This document shows, in pieces, positions 16,893-23,841 of a DNA stretch of 64,000 nt. A program made the position numbers and the translations under genes. How positions within the stretch are numbered: the stretch's first letter is position 1; every line of letters begins with the position of its first letter. Under the pieces are notes generated by a model, which saw nothing but the letters and a program-made list of their open reading frames with translations, was not told the origin of the DNA and searched no databases. This DNA is from Gemmatimonadota bacterium (lineage in GTDB: Bacteria > Gemmatimonadota > Gemmatimonadetes > Gemmatimonadales > Gemmatimonadaceae), in NCBI GenBank assembly GCA_026387935.1, contig JAPLKU010000018.1, positions 1-64,000 of the forward strand, in the 5' to 3' direction.

Positions 16893-18527
16893 TCAGGGAG
16901 CCGACTCGTGGTAGGTGAGACTCGTTTCCCGTTCCACGGCGTACCGTAGCGACCACGCATCGTCGAACAGCAGCAGCGGATGCCCCTTGGCGTCAAACAG
17001 CAACGTGGTGCCGCGCTGCCGACTGATACGTTCAATTTCCGCCGCTGGACCGACCACCCAACGCGGGTTCCCACCGGAGAACCGCTCGAGCCGGCAGGGT
17101 GCACCATACTCGTGTTCGAGGCGGTGCAACATCACGTCGAACTGCAGCATTCCCACCGCGCCGACAATCGGCACAGGTCCGGCAACGTCGGTTGCCGACG
17201 TGAAGAATACCTGAGCGGCACCTTCTTCGGTGAGCTGCCGGAGTCCGGCGTCCATTTGTTTGCGGCGCATGGGGTCGGCCAGCACAACACGTGCGAAGTG
17301 CTCCGGCGCAAAGCGCGGAATGTCAGCGAAGACGATGTCGGGATTCGTGGCAATCGTATCGCCGATGCGCAGCGTGCCGCGATCGAGCAGGCCAATCACG
17401 TCACCCGGCCACGCTTCCATGACCGCCGTGCGTTCGCGAGCCATGAAAGTCTGCGGCGAGGCAAGCCGAATGGACTTGCCGGTCCGTGTGTGCGTGGCCG
17501 ACATCCCGGCTTCAAACCGCCCCGACACGACGCGGACGAAGGCGACGCGGTCGCGGTGCCGCGCATCCATGTTCGCCTGAATCTTGAACACGAATCCGCT
17601 GAAGTCCGCATCGTCCGGCGCAATCCGACGGGTGGTCGTCTCGCGTGGCGTTGGGGGCGGCGCGAGTTCCAGAAACTCGCGCAGGAACGGCGCGACGCCA
17701 AAGTTGGTCAGTGCACTGCCGAAAAACACCGGAGTTTGTGTTCCCGCGAGCACGGCGGCGTGGTCGAACGGATGGCCCGCCTCGTCGAGCAGCGCGATGT
17801 CGTGCACCAGCCGGTCATGCGTTGCGTTGCCAAGCGCGCGCCGAATCGAATCGTCGTGGAGCGCGCCGATGCTGACGCCAGCCTGCCGTGAGCCATGGTC
17901 CGAATCCGTGCCAAAGAGATGGACCAGCTGCTCACGCCGGTCGTACACCCCGGCAAACCCGTGCTCCCGAAAAATCGGCCAGGTCACCGGGCAGCACTCG
18001 ATTTCCAGCTCGGCCTCGACGTCGCTGATCACCTTCAACGAATCCTCGCCCCAGCGATCGCATTTATTGACGAAGGTGAAAATCGGGGTGCGGCGCCGCT
18101 TGCACACCGCGAAGAGCTGCCGCGTGCGCTCTTCGACGCCCTTGCGGTTGTCGAGCAACATGACCGCGCTGTCGGCGGCAACCAGCGTGCGGTACGTGTC
18201 TTCCGAAAAATCCTCGTGACCTGGCGTGTCGAGCAGATTCACCACGTAGCCGTCGTATTCGAACTGCATCACGCTCGAGGTGACCGAAATCCCGCGTTCC
18301 TGCTCGAGCGCCATCCAGTCGGACGTGGCATGCCGCTGCGCGCGCCGCGCCTTGACCGAACCGGCGAGGTGAATCGCGCCGCCGTACAGCAGGAGCTTTT
18401 CGGTGAGCGTGGTTTTGCCGGCGTCGGGATGGCTGATGATCGCGAACGATCGCCGGCGCGCAATTTCGCGCGCCATTTCCCGCTCGAAAGTTCCCTGCGG
18501 TGCGGCAGCGGTGGACGGCACGGTCAT
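16893..18527 (-). CDS. prfC: Peptide chain release factor 3
   Basis: A 544-residue translational GTPase that recycles class I release factors from the ribosome. G1 is SHPDAGKTTLTEKLL (about 33-47), the switch region follows with the family-typical AGSVKARR, G3 is DTPGHEDFSEDTYR and G4 is VNKCDR. FVFKIQANMD and the late GAVGMLQFDV are usual for RF3 and separate it from EF-G. Length is standard (about 530). It lies 60 bases downstream of atpH on the same strand, so it may be read from the ATP synthase transcript. Confidence 0.95.
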   Translation of the reverse strand: MTVPSTAAAPQGTFEREMAREIARRRSFAIISHPDAGKTTLTEKLLLYGGAIHLAGSVKARRAQRHATSDWMALEQERGISVTSSVMQFEYDGYVVNLLDTPGHEDFSEDTYRTLVAADSAVMLLDNRKGVEERTRQLFAVCKRRRTPIFTFVNKCDRWGEDSLKVISDVEAELEIECCPVTWPIFREHGFAGVYDRREQLVHLFGTDSDHGSRQAGVSIGALHDDSIRRALGNATHDRLVHDIALLDEAGHPFDHAAVLAGTQTPVFFGSALTNFGVAPFLREFLELAPPPTPRETTTRRIAPDDADFSGFVFKIQANMDARHRDRVAFVRVVSGRFEAGMSATHTRTGKSIRLASPQTFMARERTAVMEAWPGDVIGLLDRGTLRIGDTIATNPDIVFADIPRFAPEHFARVVLADPMRRKQMDAGLRQLTEEGAAQVFFTSATDVAGPVPIVGAVGMLQFDVMLHRLEHEYGAPCRLERFSGGNPRWVVGPAAEIERISRQRGTTLLFDAKGHPLLLFDDAWSLRYAVERETSLTYHESAP

Positions 18528-18587
18528 TCGGGAAGCTACCCTGCTCAGTGCTGGGCCGCCGTGAGCGGCTGAGCCTGCTGGGCCTCG

Positions 18588-19130
18588 CTACACCCCACCC
18601 AGCATCTTCGCCTTCACCGCGCCAAGCCGGCGACGGACACTGCCATCCATCACGGTGTCGCCAACCCGAACGATGACGCCGCCGAGGATCTGCGGATTCA
18701 CGGTCACGTGCGGCACGACGGTCTTCTTCAGTACGCGGCCAATCTGCTCGGCGATCGCGGCCGTATCGGCTTCACTCATGGCGCGCGAAACGGTCACGCG
18801 CGCATGCACGCGGCCGGCGGCCGCGTCGAGGAGGTCGGTGTACGCCGTGGCGATATCAGGAATGAGCAGCTGGCGGCGATTCGTGACGAGCTTCTGCAGG
18901 AACTTGATGAACATCTCGGGCGCCTTGCCCTCGAGTCCCTTGCCGAGGATCGCGCGCTTCTGGCCGGCGCTCACCTGCGGTGCGGCGAGAAAGCGCTGCA
19001 GCGTGATGTCGCTTTCGAACGCGCCGGCAACGGCGTGCATGAGGCCGCCCCACGCTTCTGTCTCATTGGCCTTGCCCGCCAGCGCCAGCAGTGCTTCAGC
19101 GTAGTTCTTCGCGATCGATTCGTTGCGCAT
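18588..19130 (-). CDS. atpH: F1F0 ATP synthase subunit delta
   Basis: A 180-residue delta (OSCP) subunit that ties the F1 crown to the peripheral stalk. It begins with the family-typical RNESIAKNYAEALLALA, has the helical N-domain, and ends with the conserved VNPQILGGVIVRVGDTVMDGSVRRRL region (the Gly-rich GGxxxRxGD motif near residue 150). Length is normal. It is the last ATP synthase gene of this operon; the usual next gene, atpA, is missing here and prfC follows instead. Confidence 0.93.
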   Translation of the reverse strand: MRNESIAKNYAEALLALAGKANETEAWGGLMHAVAGAFESDITLQRFLAAPQVSAGQKRAILGKGLEGKAPEMFIKFLQKLVTNRRQLLIPDIATAYTDLLDAAAGRVHARVTVSRAMSEADTAAIAEQIGRVLKKTVVPHVTVNPQILGGVIVRVGDTVMDGSVRRRLGAVKAKMLGGV

Positions 19131-19157
19131 CTGTCGTTACGGTGTCTGGTACTCGGC

Positions 19158-19745
19158 TTACTGCATGCCGGCGAGGTAACCCTCGACCAGCTTCTTGTTC
19201 TGCGCGTCATCGAGGTTCTTCTCGATGACTTTTCCGGCTGCGGCAATCGCGAGCCCAACCGCTTCGCGACGGAGTTCTGCAATCGCAGCGACCTTCTCGC
19301 TCTCGATATCGCGGCGGGCGCGTTCGAGCAGCTCCTGCTGCTGTTTGCGCGTCTCTTCCAGCATGTCGGCCTTCATCGACTCGGCCGTCGCACGGCCTTC
19401 AGCGATGAACTTCTGCGCTTCGCCACGGGCTGCTTCAATCTTGGCCTGATGCTCAGCGAGGAGCTTGGCCGCCGCGTCGCGATCGGCCTTGGCTTCTTCG
19501 ATGGCCTTCAGCAGCGCCGCTTCACGGGCCTGCACCGCACCGAGAATCTGCGGAAAGACGAACTTCGCGAGAACACCGAAGATCAGAGCGAAGACGATCA
19601 GCGTCCAGAACATCAGGCCGCCATCCACCGTCAATAGCCCCGGCTTCGCTGTTTCTGAAACAGCGGCGTGCTCCTGTGCGAGGAGCGGCGACGCGGCAAG
19701 AGCGAGAGAACCGAGAGCAGGAACTGCGAGCTTCAGCAAGCGCAT
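19158..19745 (-). CDS. atpF: F1F0 ATP synthase subunit b
   Basis: A 195-residue b subunit of the peripheral stalk. A membrane helix (FWTLIVFALIFGVLAKFVF, about residues 47-65) is followed by the long, charged coiled coil rich in Ala/Glu/Lys/Arg that dimerises and binds delta. The first ~24 residues form an additional signal-peptide-like segment (LLKLAVPALGSLALAASPLLAQ), which would be unusual in proteobacterial b subunits. Whether it is cleaved cannot be told. A strong hairpin separates it from atpE. Confidence 0.92.
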   Translation of the reverse strand: MRLLKLAVPALGSLALAASPLLAQEHAAVSETAKPGLLTVDGGLMFWTLIVFALIFGVLAKFVFPQILGAVQAREAALLKAIEEAKADRDAAAKLLAEHQAKIEAARGEAQKFIAEGRATAESMKADMLEETRKQQQELLERARRDIESEKVAAIAELRREAVGLAIAAAGKVIEKNLDDAQNKKLVEGYLAGMQ

Positions 19746-19766
19746 TGATTGAATCCGTGTGATCCG

Positions 19767-19807
19767 TCCCGCTGCAGTTCGCTCCCCGGGAGCAAACTGC
19801 AGCGGGA
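19767..19807 (-). promoter_or_regulatory. Long perfect hairpin between atpE and atpF
   Basis: Bases 19767-19786 pair with 19788-19807 around a centre at 19787: about 20 complementary positions with a single mismatch (19780/19794). The arm reads CCCGCTGCAGTT...GCTCC. It lies 12 bases after the atpE stop in the transcript and before the atpF ribosome site, with no T-tract. By analogy with other atp operons it could stabilise the atpE part of the message or damp downstream reading to suit the many c subunits needed. Structure is seen; role is inferred. Confidence 0.75.
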
Positions 19808-19819
19808 GAATCCGTGAAA

Positions 19820-20092
19820 TTAGAATTTACCGACGACGAGGAACGCGACGACAATGGCGATCAGCGCAGCGCCTTCAACGAGCGCGGCGAAGATCAGGCC
19901 CTGCGTGCCAACGCGGCCCGCCATTTCCGGCTGACGCGCCATCGCTTCGACGGCCTTGCCACCAACGCCTGCGATGCCGATGCCGGCGCCAACAACGGCG
20001 AGTCCGGCGCCAATCGCGGCGCCCATCATGGCCCAGGCGCCCGTGTAGTCCTTCGTGTACGCCGCGGCCTGGAGAAGCATGGGGATCATCAT
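19820..20092 (-). CDS. atpE: F1F0 ATP synthase subunit c
   Basis: A 90-residue c subunit that forms the rotor ring. Two membrane helices are visible: a Gly/Ala-rich first helix (GAAIGAGLAVVGAGIGIAGVGG) and a second with the ion-carrying Glu in FAALVEGAALIAIV. The loop RQPEMAGRV matches the conserved Arg-Gln-Pro. The Glu is followed by Gly, not Ser/Thr, which points to proton rather than sodium coupling. Two ATG codons in tandem (20092 and 20089) follow GGAG at a good distance. Confidence 0.95.
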   Translation of the reverse strand: MMIPMLLQAAAYTKDYTGAWAMMGAAIGAGLAVVGAGIGIAGVGGKAVEAMARQPEMAGRVGTQGLIFAALVEGAALIAIVVAFLVVGKF

Positions 20093-20196
20093 GTGAATCA
20101 CTCCGATTGGTTCAGTTGACCTGCTGTTTTCCTCGAGCTGATCACTGCAGCCGATCAACCCTTCCCGTCCTCGGACCCCGGGGCCCAACGGGTTTC

Positions 20197-20250
20197 ACCA
20201 GGCACTCACCTGGTTACCGGGAGTTGGCCGAGGCACCAGCCCAGCTCCCG
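20197..20250 (-). promoter_or_regulatory. Two adjacent hairpins between atpB and atpE
   Basis: The 174-base gap between the atpB stop and the atpE start holds two stem-loops: ACCAGG/CCTGGT at 20197-20202 and 20209-20214, and a ten-pair stem with one G-T pair, 20218-20227 with 20241-20250 (CGGGAGTTGG with CCAGCTCCCG). Such a long structured leader directly before atpE is compatible with enhanced c-subunit translation or RNA processing. No T-tract is present, so simple termination is unlikely. Confidence 0.55.
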
Positions 20251-20266
20251 TCCTGCATGCGTAGTC

Positions 20267-21265
20267 CTAGTGGTGCGACTCCCGAATCTGCCCAATGAAC
20301 ACGGCAGTCAGGAGCATGAAAATGAATGATTGGAGGAACGCCACGAACACTTCCAGCGCCATGATCGCCGTGCTCATTGCCACCGGAATCAGCGCGGCGA
20401 TGTACGACGCCGGCGAGTAGCTCAGCAGCTGCGCGAACGTGAACACCATGCCGATCAGGGCGAGCACGGCAATGTGTCCCGCCGTCATGTTCGCGAAGAG
20501 TCGCATCGCGAGCGCGAACGGCTTGGTGAACTTCCCGAGCAGTTCCACCGGCGTCATGATCAACGTGACGGGCAGCTTTACCGCGAGCGGCAGGTCGTGC
20601 GGCCACCACACGATCGTGTTGATGTAGCCCGCGCCAAGTGCTCGCATGCCGGCGATTTCAATCATCAGGAACGAAAGAATCGCGAGCGTGGCCGTTACGG
20701 AGATGTTGCCCGTGGCCGTCGCCATATACGGGAAGAGACCGAGCAGATTGCAGAAGAGAATCATGAAGAACGCGGAGAGGCAGTACGGCACGTACCGCTC
20801 GCCGTGGTGCCCGACGTTCGGCAGGATGACGTCGTTGCGGAGGTAGAGCACCGTCGCTTCGATCGCGGCGGCCAGGCCCGTTGTGGGGCGGCCGGCGTCG
20901 TGCGCCGCCTTCGCACCGCGACCGGCGATGAGCATCACGAGCAGGCAGAGCCCGCCGGCGATCCAGAGCATCACCACATGCTTCGTGGGCGAGAGGTCGA
21001 TTGTGTATTTGCCGATGTGAATCGGCGCCCACTGCGGCAGCTCGATTTCCCGCTCAAGTCCATGCCCAAAACTCGGCAGCAGCAGCTCACGCCCATTGAG
21101 CACGTGGGGCATGATGTAGTCCTTCTTGGCTTCCGCCTCGGCCGGCTTGGCTGCTTCCTGCTTGGCTTCGGCCTTTTGATCCTGCGCGCCAAGTGATCCG
21201 CCCGCGGTGAACGCGATGGCGAAAACGAGACCGGCGAGCAGCGTATGAATGCGAATCTTCTTCAT
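20267..21265 (-). CDS. atpB: F1F0 ATP synthase subunit a
   Basis: A 332-residue a subunit forming the proton half-channels. It has a long N-terminal extension: a signal-like segment ending SLGAQ, a Lys/Glu/Ala-rich linker, and HVLNGRELLLPSFG, before the membrane part. The essential Arg is in ALAMRLFANMTAGH (about residue 250), and the following helices match the conserved core. An N-terminal extension of this kind is seen in Bacteroidota and relatives. Its start overlaps the stop of the upstream membrane protein by four bases. Confidence 0.94.
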   Translation of the reverse strand: MKKIRIHTLLAGLVFAIAFTAGGSLGAQDQKAEAKQEAAKPAEAEAKKDYIMPHVLNGRELLLPSFGHGLEREIELPQWAPIHIGKYTIDLSPTKHVVMLWIAGGLCLLVMLIAGRGAKAAHDAGRPTTGLAAAIEATVLYLRNDVILPNVGHHGERYVPYCLSAFFMILFCNLLGLFPYMATATGNISVTATLAILSFLMIEIAGMRALGAGYINTIVWWPHDLPLAVKLPVTLIMTPVELLGKFTKPFALAMRLFANMTAGHIAVLALIGMVFTFAQLLSYSPASYIAALIPVAMSTAIMALEVFVAFLQSFIFMLLTAVFIGQIRESHH

Positions 21266-21627
21266 GCGTTGAGAAAGAGCGGTTCCGCGACCGAAGTCAG
21301 GAGCAGGAATGTCGCGAACGAAATGAGCGTTGGCGCCGGCACGAGCGAATCACCGAACACCTTGAACACCAGCAGGGCGTATACCGCGAGCGACACGAAT
21401 CGAACACTGAGCGCCGCCGCCCAGGCCAAAAAGATTCCCTTTTCTTTCGCCATCAGAAGTTTGGCGAATCCAAACCCAACCAGCTGCACTCCAGCCGCGA
21501 CCGCAGCGCTCGTCCAGATGGCGCGCGAAATCAGCGGGTCCTTCGCGACGAGGGCCACCAGAAAAGCGCCCCCGCCATTTGCCACCAGCAGCGTGGCCAA
21601 AAATCCTGCCCATCCGCGCCGGTTCAC
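21262..21627 (-). CDS. Four-helix membrane protein in atpI position
   Basis: A 121-residue protein with about four hydrophobic segments (AGFLATLLVANGGGAFLVALV; AIWTSAAVAAGVQLVGFGFA; IFLAWAAALSVRFVSLAVYALLVF; LISFATFLLLTSVAEPLFL). It lies between the AtpZ-like gene and atpB with 4-base overlaps on both sides, which is the place of atpI. AtpI-type proteins help to assemble the c ring or act in magnesium or calcium uptake; the sequence itself is too divergent for me to assign with certainty, so the call rests largely on context. Confidence 0.7.
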   Translation of the reverse strand: MNRRGWAGFLATLLVANGGGAFLVALVAKDPLISRAIWTSAAVAAGVQLVGFGFAKLLMAKEKGIFLAWAAALSVRFVSLAVYALLVFKVFGDSLVPAPTLISFATFLLLTSVAEPLFLNA

Positions 21628-21926
21628 TTGCGATTCCTTTTGCTATCCTTTTTTTCAGCCTCTTTCGCCACCCGGAGCATCATCCAGAACCCCAGCGCAG
21701 CGCCCAACAGCACCCCAGTCAGCAGCATCCAAGGGGTTGTTCCCAGCTTTCGGTCCAGCCACTGCCCGATGAACAGGAAAATCAGGATGGTGACCACGAA
21801 CTGGACGCCCAACCCAGCCATCGCACTGCCGCCCTCGTCCTTCCGCTCCCCGCGGGCCTCTGCCAAGAGCTCTTCCTTGCGCCGTTCGACCTCTGCCGGG
21901 TCCGGTTTCGAGCTGTCGTCGGCCAT
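21624..21926 (-). CDS. AtpZ/AtpI-like ATP synthase accessory protein
   Basis: A 100-residue protein with a charged N-terminus and two membrane helices (GLGVQFVVTILIFLFIGQWLD and TPWMLLTGVLLGAALGFWMMLR), matching the AtpZ/AtpI family (GxGxxF...G.WLDxxxGTxP pattern). It is the first gene of the F0 operon. The ATG at 21926 has the strong ribosome site GGAGGG 4-9 bases upstream, which decides the start over the longer frame. Its last four bases overlap the next start. Confidence 0.85.
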   Translation of the reverse strand: MADDSSKPDPAEVERRKEELLAEARGERKDEGGSAMAGLGVQFVVTILIFLFIGQWLDRKLGTTPWMLLTGVLLGAALGFWMMLRVAKEAEKKDSKRNRK

Positions 21927-21995
21927 CTGCCCTCCGGACCGCGGGTAGGGCAACGGGGATCGCCGTTGACCCCTGATTACAGAGTGAAATTAGGA

Positions 21996-22017
21996 GCTTG
22001 TGAAATATTTCGCAAGC
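21996..22017. promoter_or_regulatory. 22-bp near-perfect palindrome upstream of the atp operon
   Basis: GCTTGTGAAAT followed by ATTTCGCAAGC is an inverted repeat without spacer and with one mismatched pair. It sits about 70 bases before the first atp start codon and overlaps the putative -35/-10 spacer on the minus strand. This is the size and symmetry of a dimeric regulator site. No cognate regulator is evident in the window. Confidence 0.5.
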
Positions 22018-22178
22018 AAAAATCCCACTCTGAATTCGGGCCCCCAGCGCAGTGTACCGAACCACCGCGAGGCGCTCGATTTCCCACATTCGGCCACCCA
22101 CCGGGGCGATTCGACACATGGACGGCCGCGCCGACCCACAACCGGGCCACCCTGCTTGACTTAGCTGTGACATTCCGT

Positions 22179-22207
22179 TTGACGAATCGTCCAGATGTCA
22201 ATAAGTT
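22179..22207 (+). promoter_or_regulatory. Candidate sigma-70-type promoter for the BsuPI-like gene
   Basis: TTGACG at 22179-22184 and TAAGTT at 22202-22207 are separated by 17 bases. The -35 matches five of six consensus positions, the -10 only about half. Position and direction fit expression of the lipoprotein gene starting near 22329. Confidence 0.35.
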
Positions 22208-22328
22208 GTACGGGTCCTGATTGTCGCTCGCGAGATTTGTGATATCGCATTTTTCGCCCGCACGTCAGGCACGATCGGTTCTCTTGTCGCTCGTCAACTT
22301 CGCCCCAGCTTTTTCTACCACACACTTC

Positions 22329-22814
22329 GTGAAAGCTCCAGTCGCTTTCGGCCTCGTCTCCCTTGGCGTTCTCGCATTCGCATGCGCGCCACGGCCTCGT
22401 GGGCCTGATCAAGCGGCAGCGAAGAGTGGAACGCGCACCCCGCGTGAACCAGCGGCCGCTGCGAAAGACACCACCCCTCGAATCGAAAGCGCACTCGCCG
22501 TGGCGAACAACGCCGGCGCGGTGCGTTTTGATTTCCGCGTCACCAATGCCGGCGGCGCGAAAGTCGAAATGAACTTCCCCTCCGGCCAGACGCACGAAGT
22601 CGTCGTGCTCGACACACTCGGCCGCGAAGTGTGGCGCTGGAGCAAGGGCCGGATGTTCACCAAGCTCCTGCAGAACAAGATCCTCCGCACTCACGACGCC
22701 CTCGAGTTCGGCGAGCGTTGGAGCAATGCGCCGCGCGGCCAGTACGTCGCTGTCGCGCGCCTCGCGAGCACCAACTACCCCATCGAACAGCGCACGAACT
22801 TCGTCGTTCGGTAG
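22329..22814 (+). CDS. BsuPI-like proteinase-inhibitor-domain lipoprotein
   Basis: A protein of about 161 residues with a lipoprotein-type N-terminus (FGLVSLGVLAFAC, Cys near residue 19) and one BsuPI domain, named after an intracellular proteinase inhibitor of Bacillus. Domain marks are FRVTNAGGAKVEMNFPSGQ, VVVLDTLGREVWRWSKG and FTKLLQNK, in the order and spacing of the family. Export as a lipoprotein means it is not an intracellular inhibitor here; the real partner is unknown. The start is uncertain: GTG at 22329 opens the lipid signal, while TTG codons at 22221 and 22284 are also in frame and none has a good ribosome site. Confidence 0.75.
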   Translation: MKAPVAFGLVSLGVLAFACAPRPRGPDQAAAKSGTRTPREPAAAAKDTTPRIESALAVANNAGAVRFDFRVTNAGGAKVEMNFPSGQTHEVVVLDTLGREVWRWSKGRMFTKLLQNKILRTHDALEFGERWSNAPRGQYVAVARLASTNYPIEQRTNFVVR

Positions 22815-22829
22815 TTGTCGTCACGATGC

Positions 22830-22864
22830 AAAAAGGGCCAGCGATTTCTCGCCGGCCCTTTTTT
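22830..22864. terminator. Bidirectional intrinsic terminator
   Basis: AAAAAGGGCC (22830-22839) and GCGA (22841-22844) pair with TCGC (22849-22852) and GGCCCTTTTT (22854-22863), leaving one mismatch and a four-base loop. A-tract and T-tract flank the stem, so it can stop transcripts in both directions between the convergent BsuPI-like and DUF1080-like genes. Confidence 0.9.
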
Positions 22865-22881
22865 CATTCAGCCGAACTCAG

Positions 22882-23616
22882 TTACGGCTTGCCCACGGCA
22901 AATCCGCCTACGTGTGCATCGGTGTTGTGCGCGAACCGCACGCCAGCCACGCCGTCCAGCGACGTCAGCTTGCCGTCGCCGATCACGTCGGCCTTTGGGT
23001 AGCTCGCCACTTCCGTGCCGTTGATCGTGCAGCCCACCTTGTCGCCCTTCACCCACATGGCGATCTCCTGCTTCACCGGCTTGCCCTTCGCCTCGGCCTT
23101 GTTCACCGCGGCGTTCACCGTGCCTGCCCGTCCGTCCATCTGGAACGTGCCGCGCGGCGCGCTCGACGAGAAGCCACGGAAAATGAAGTGGCCATCGCCG
23201 TAGGCGGTGCAGTACAGGAACTCCGGCTTGGCGCTGTCCATGTTCTTGCCCGCGATCATGACGCCGTACGGATGGGGATGGTCGTTCAGCCCCATGTACT
23301 CCGCTTCATTGAACGTGGCGCTTACCTTGTAGTCGCCAGAGCCCATGTTCTTCGGGTTCCAGTAGGTCGAGGCCGGGCCGGTCGTCACGTGCATGCCCGG
23401 ACCCATGCCCACGAGCTTCGCATCCGTGATCTTGAGGCCCTTTCCGGCCTCCGACGCGTCCACCACACCCATCCAGCCGGCGAGCGTGATGCCGCCGCCC
23501 GAAACCTTGTTCGACGTTTCCTGATTCACCGCCGCGCCACCCTGCGCAATGGCAACACTTGCCAGCGCTGGTGCTGCGACGAGAACAAACCCTGCAAGAC
23601 TGAGAATTCGACGCAT
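22882..23616 (-). CDS. Secreted DUF1080/laminin-G-like jelly-roll protein
   Basis: A 244-residue exported protein with a signal peptide (RRILSLAGFVLVAAPALASVAIAQ). The mature part reads like a beta-sandwich of the 3-keto-disaccharide hydrolase (DUF1080) or concanavalin-like kind: GSGDYKVSATFNEAEY, HPHPYGVMIAG, GDGHFIFRGF, and the final GVAGVRFAHNTDAHVGGFAV. Such proteins bind or cleave sugars at the cell surface, but no catalytic residues could be assigned. The ATG at 23616 follows a G-rich ribosome site (GGGGGAA). Confidence 0.65.
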   Translation of the reverse strand: MRRILSLAGFVLVAAPALASVAIAQGGAAVNQETSNKVSGGGITLAGWMGVVDASEAGKGLKITDAKLVGMGPGMHVTTGPASTYWNPKNMGSGDYKVSATFNEAEYMGLNDHPHPYGVMIAGKNMDSAKPEFLYCTAYGDGHFIFRGFSSSAPRGTFQMDGRAGTVNAAVNKAEAKGKPVKQEIAMWVKGDKVGCTINGTEVASYPKADVIGDGKLTSLDGVAGVRFAHNTDAHVGGFAVGKP

Positions 23617-23747
23617 GTGTTCCCCCCCCACGGGGTCGTTGAGTTGTCCAATAGGATACACCCGAACTGGCCCTCTAGCCACCGGGGACCACTGAAGAAG
23701 ACCCCTGGCCAACGGGTATGTGATCCGCGCCGTATCTTAAATGCGAC

Positions 23748-23787
23748 AGGGCGCCGTTCCTGGAGTGTCGAGGTGGCGCCCTTTTGT
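23748..23787 (+). promoter_or_regulatory. Terminator-like hairpin in the moxR leader
   Basis: AGGGCGCC (23748-23755) pairs perfectly with GGCGCCCT (23775-23782) around a 19-base loop that contains GGAG and GAGG, and CTTTTGTT follows. It lies 55 bases before the MoxR start codon on the same strand. It could be an attenuator in the leader, or close off a short upstream transcript. Confidence 0.5.
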
Positions 23788-23841
23788 TATCTTCTCCCGT
23801 CGCTTTACCCCCCCAGCATCCAAATAGGACGAGGACAGCGA

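Larger units (their letters stand above)
21927..22328. other. 402-base divergent promoter region of the atp operon
   Basis: This lies between the AtpZ-like start and the BsuPI-like lipoprotein. It is AT-richer around 21975-22025 than the rest of the window, and it holds the palindrome at 21996-22017 and a candidate plus-strand promoter at 22179-22207. On the minus strand a plausible atp promoter is TTGCGA, 17 bases, TAATTT, overlapping the palindrome. Short open frames here have no coding character. Confidence 0.55.

Noticed and set aside
22726-23841. Upstream extension of the MoxR frame
   Set aside because: It crosses a bidirectional terminator and is antisense to the DUF1080-like gene; the GTG at 23842 has a ribosome site and begins the conserved part.
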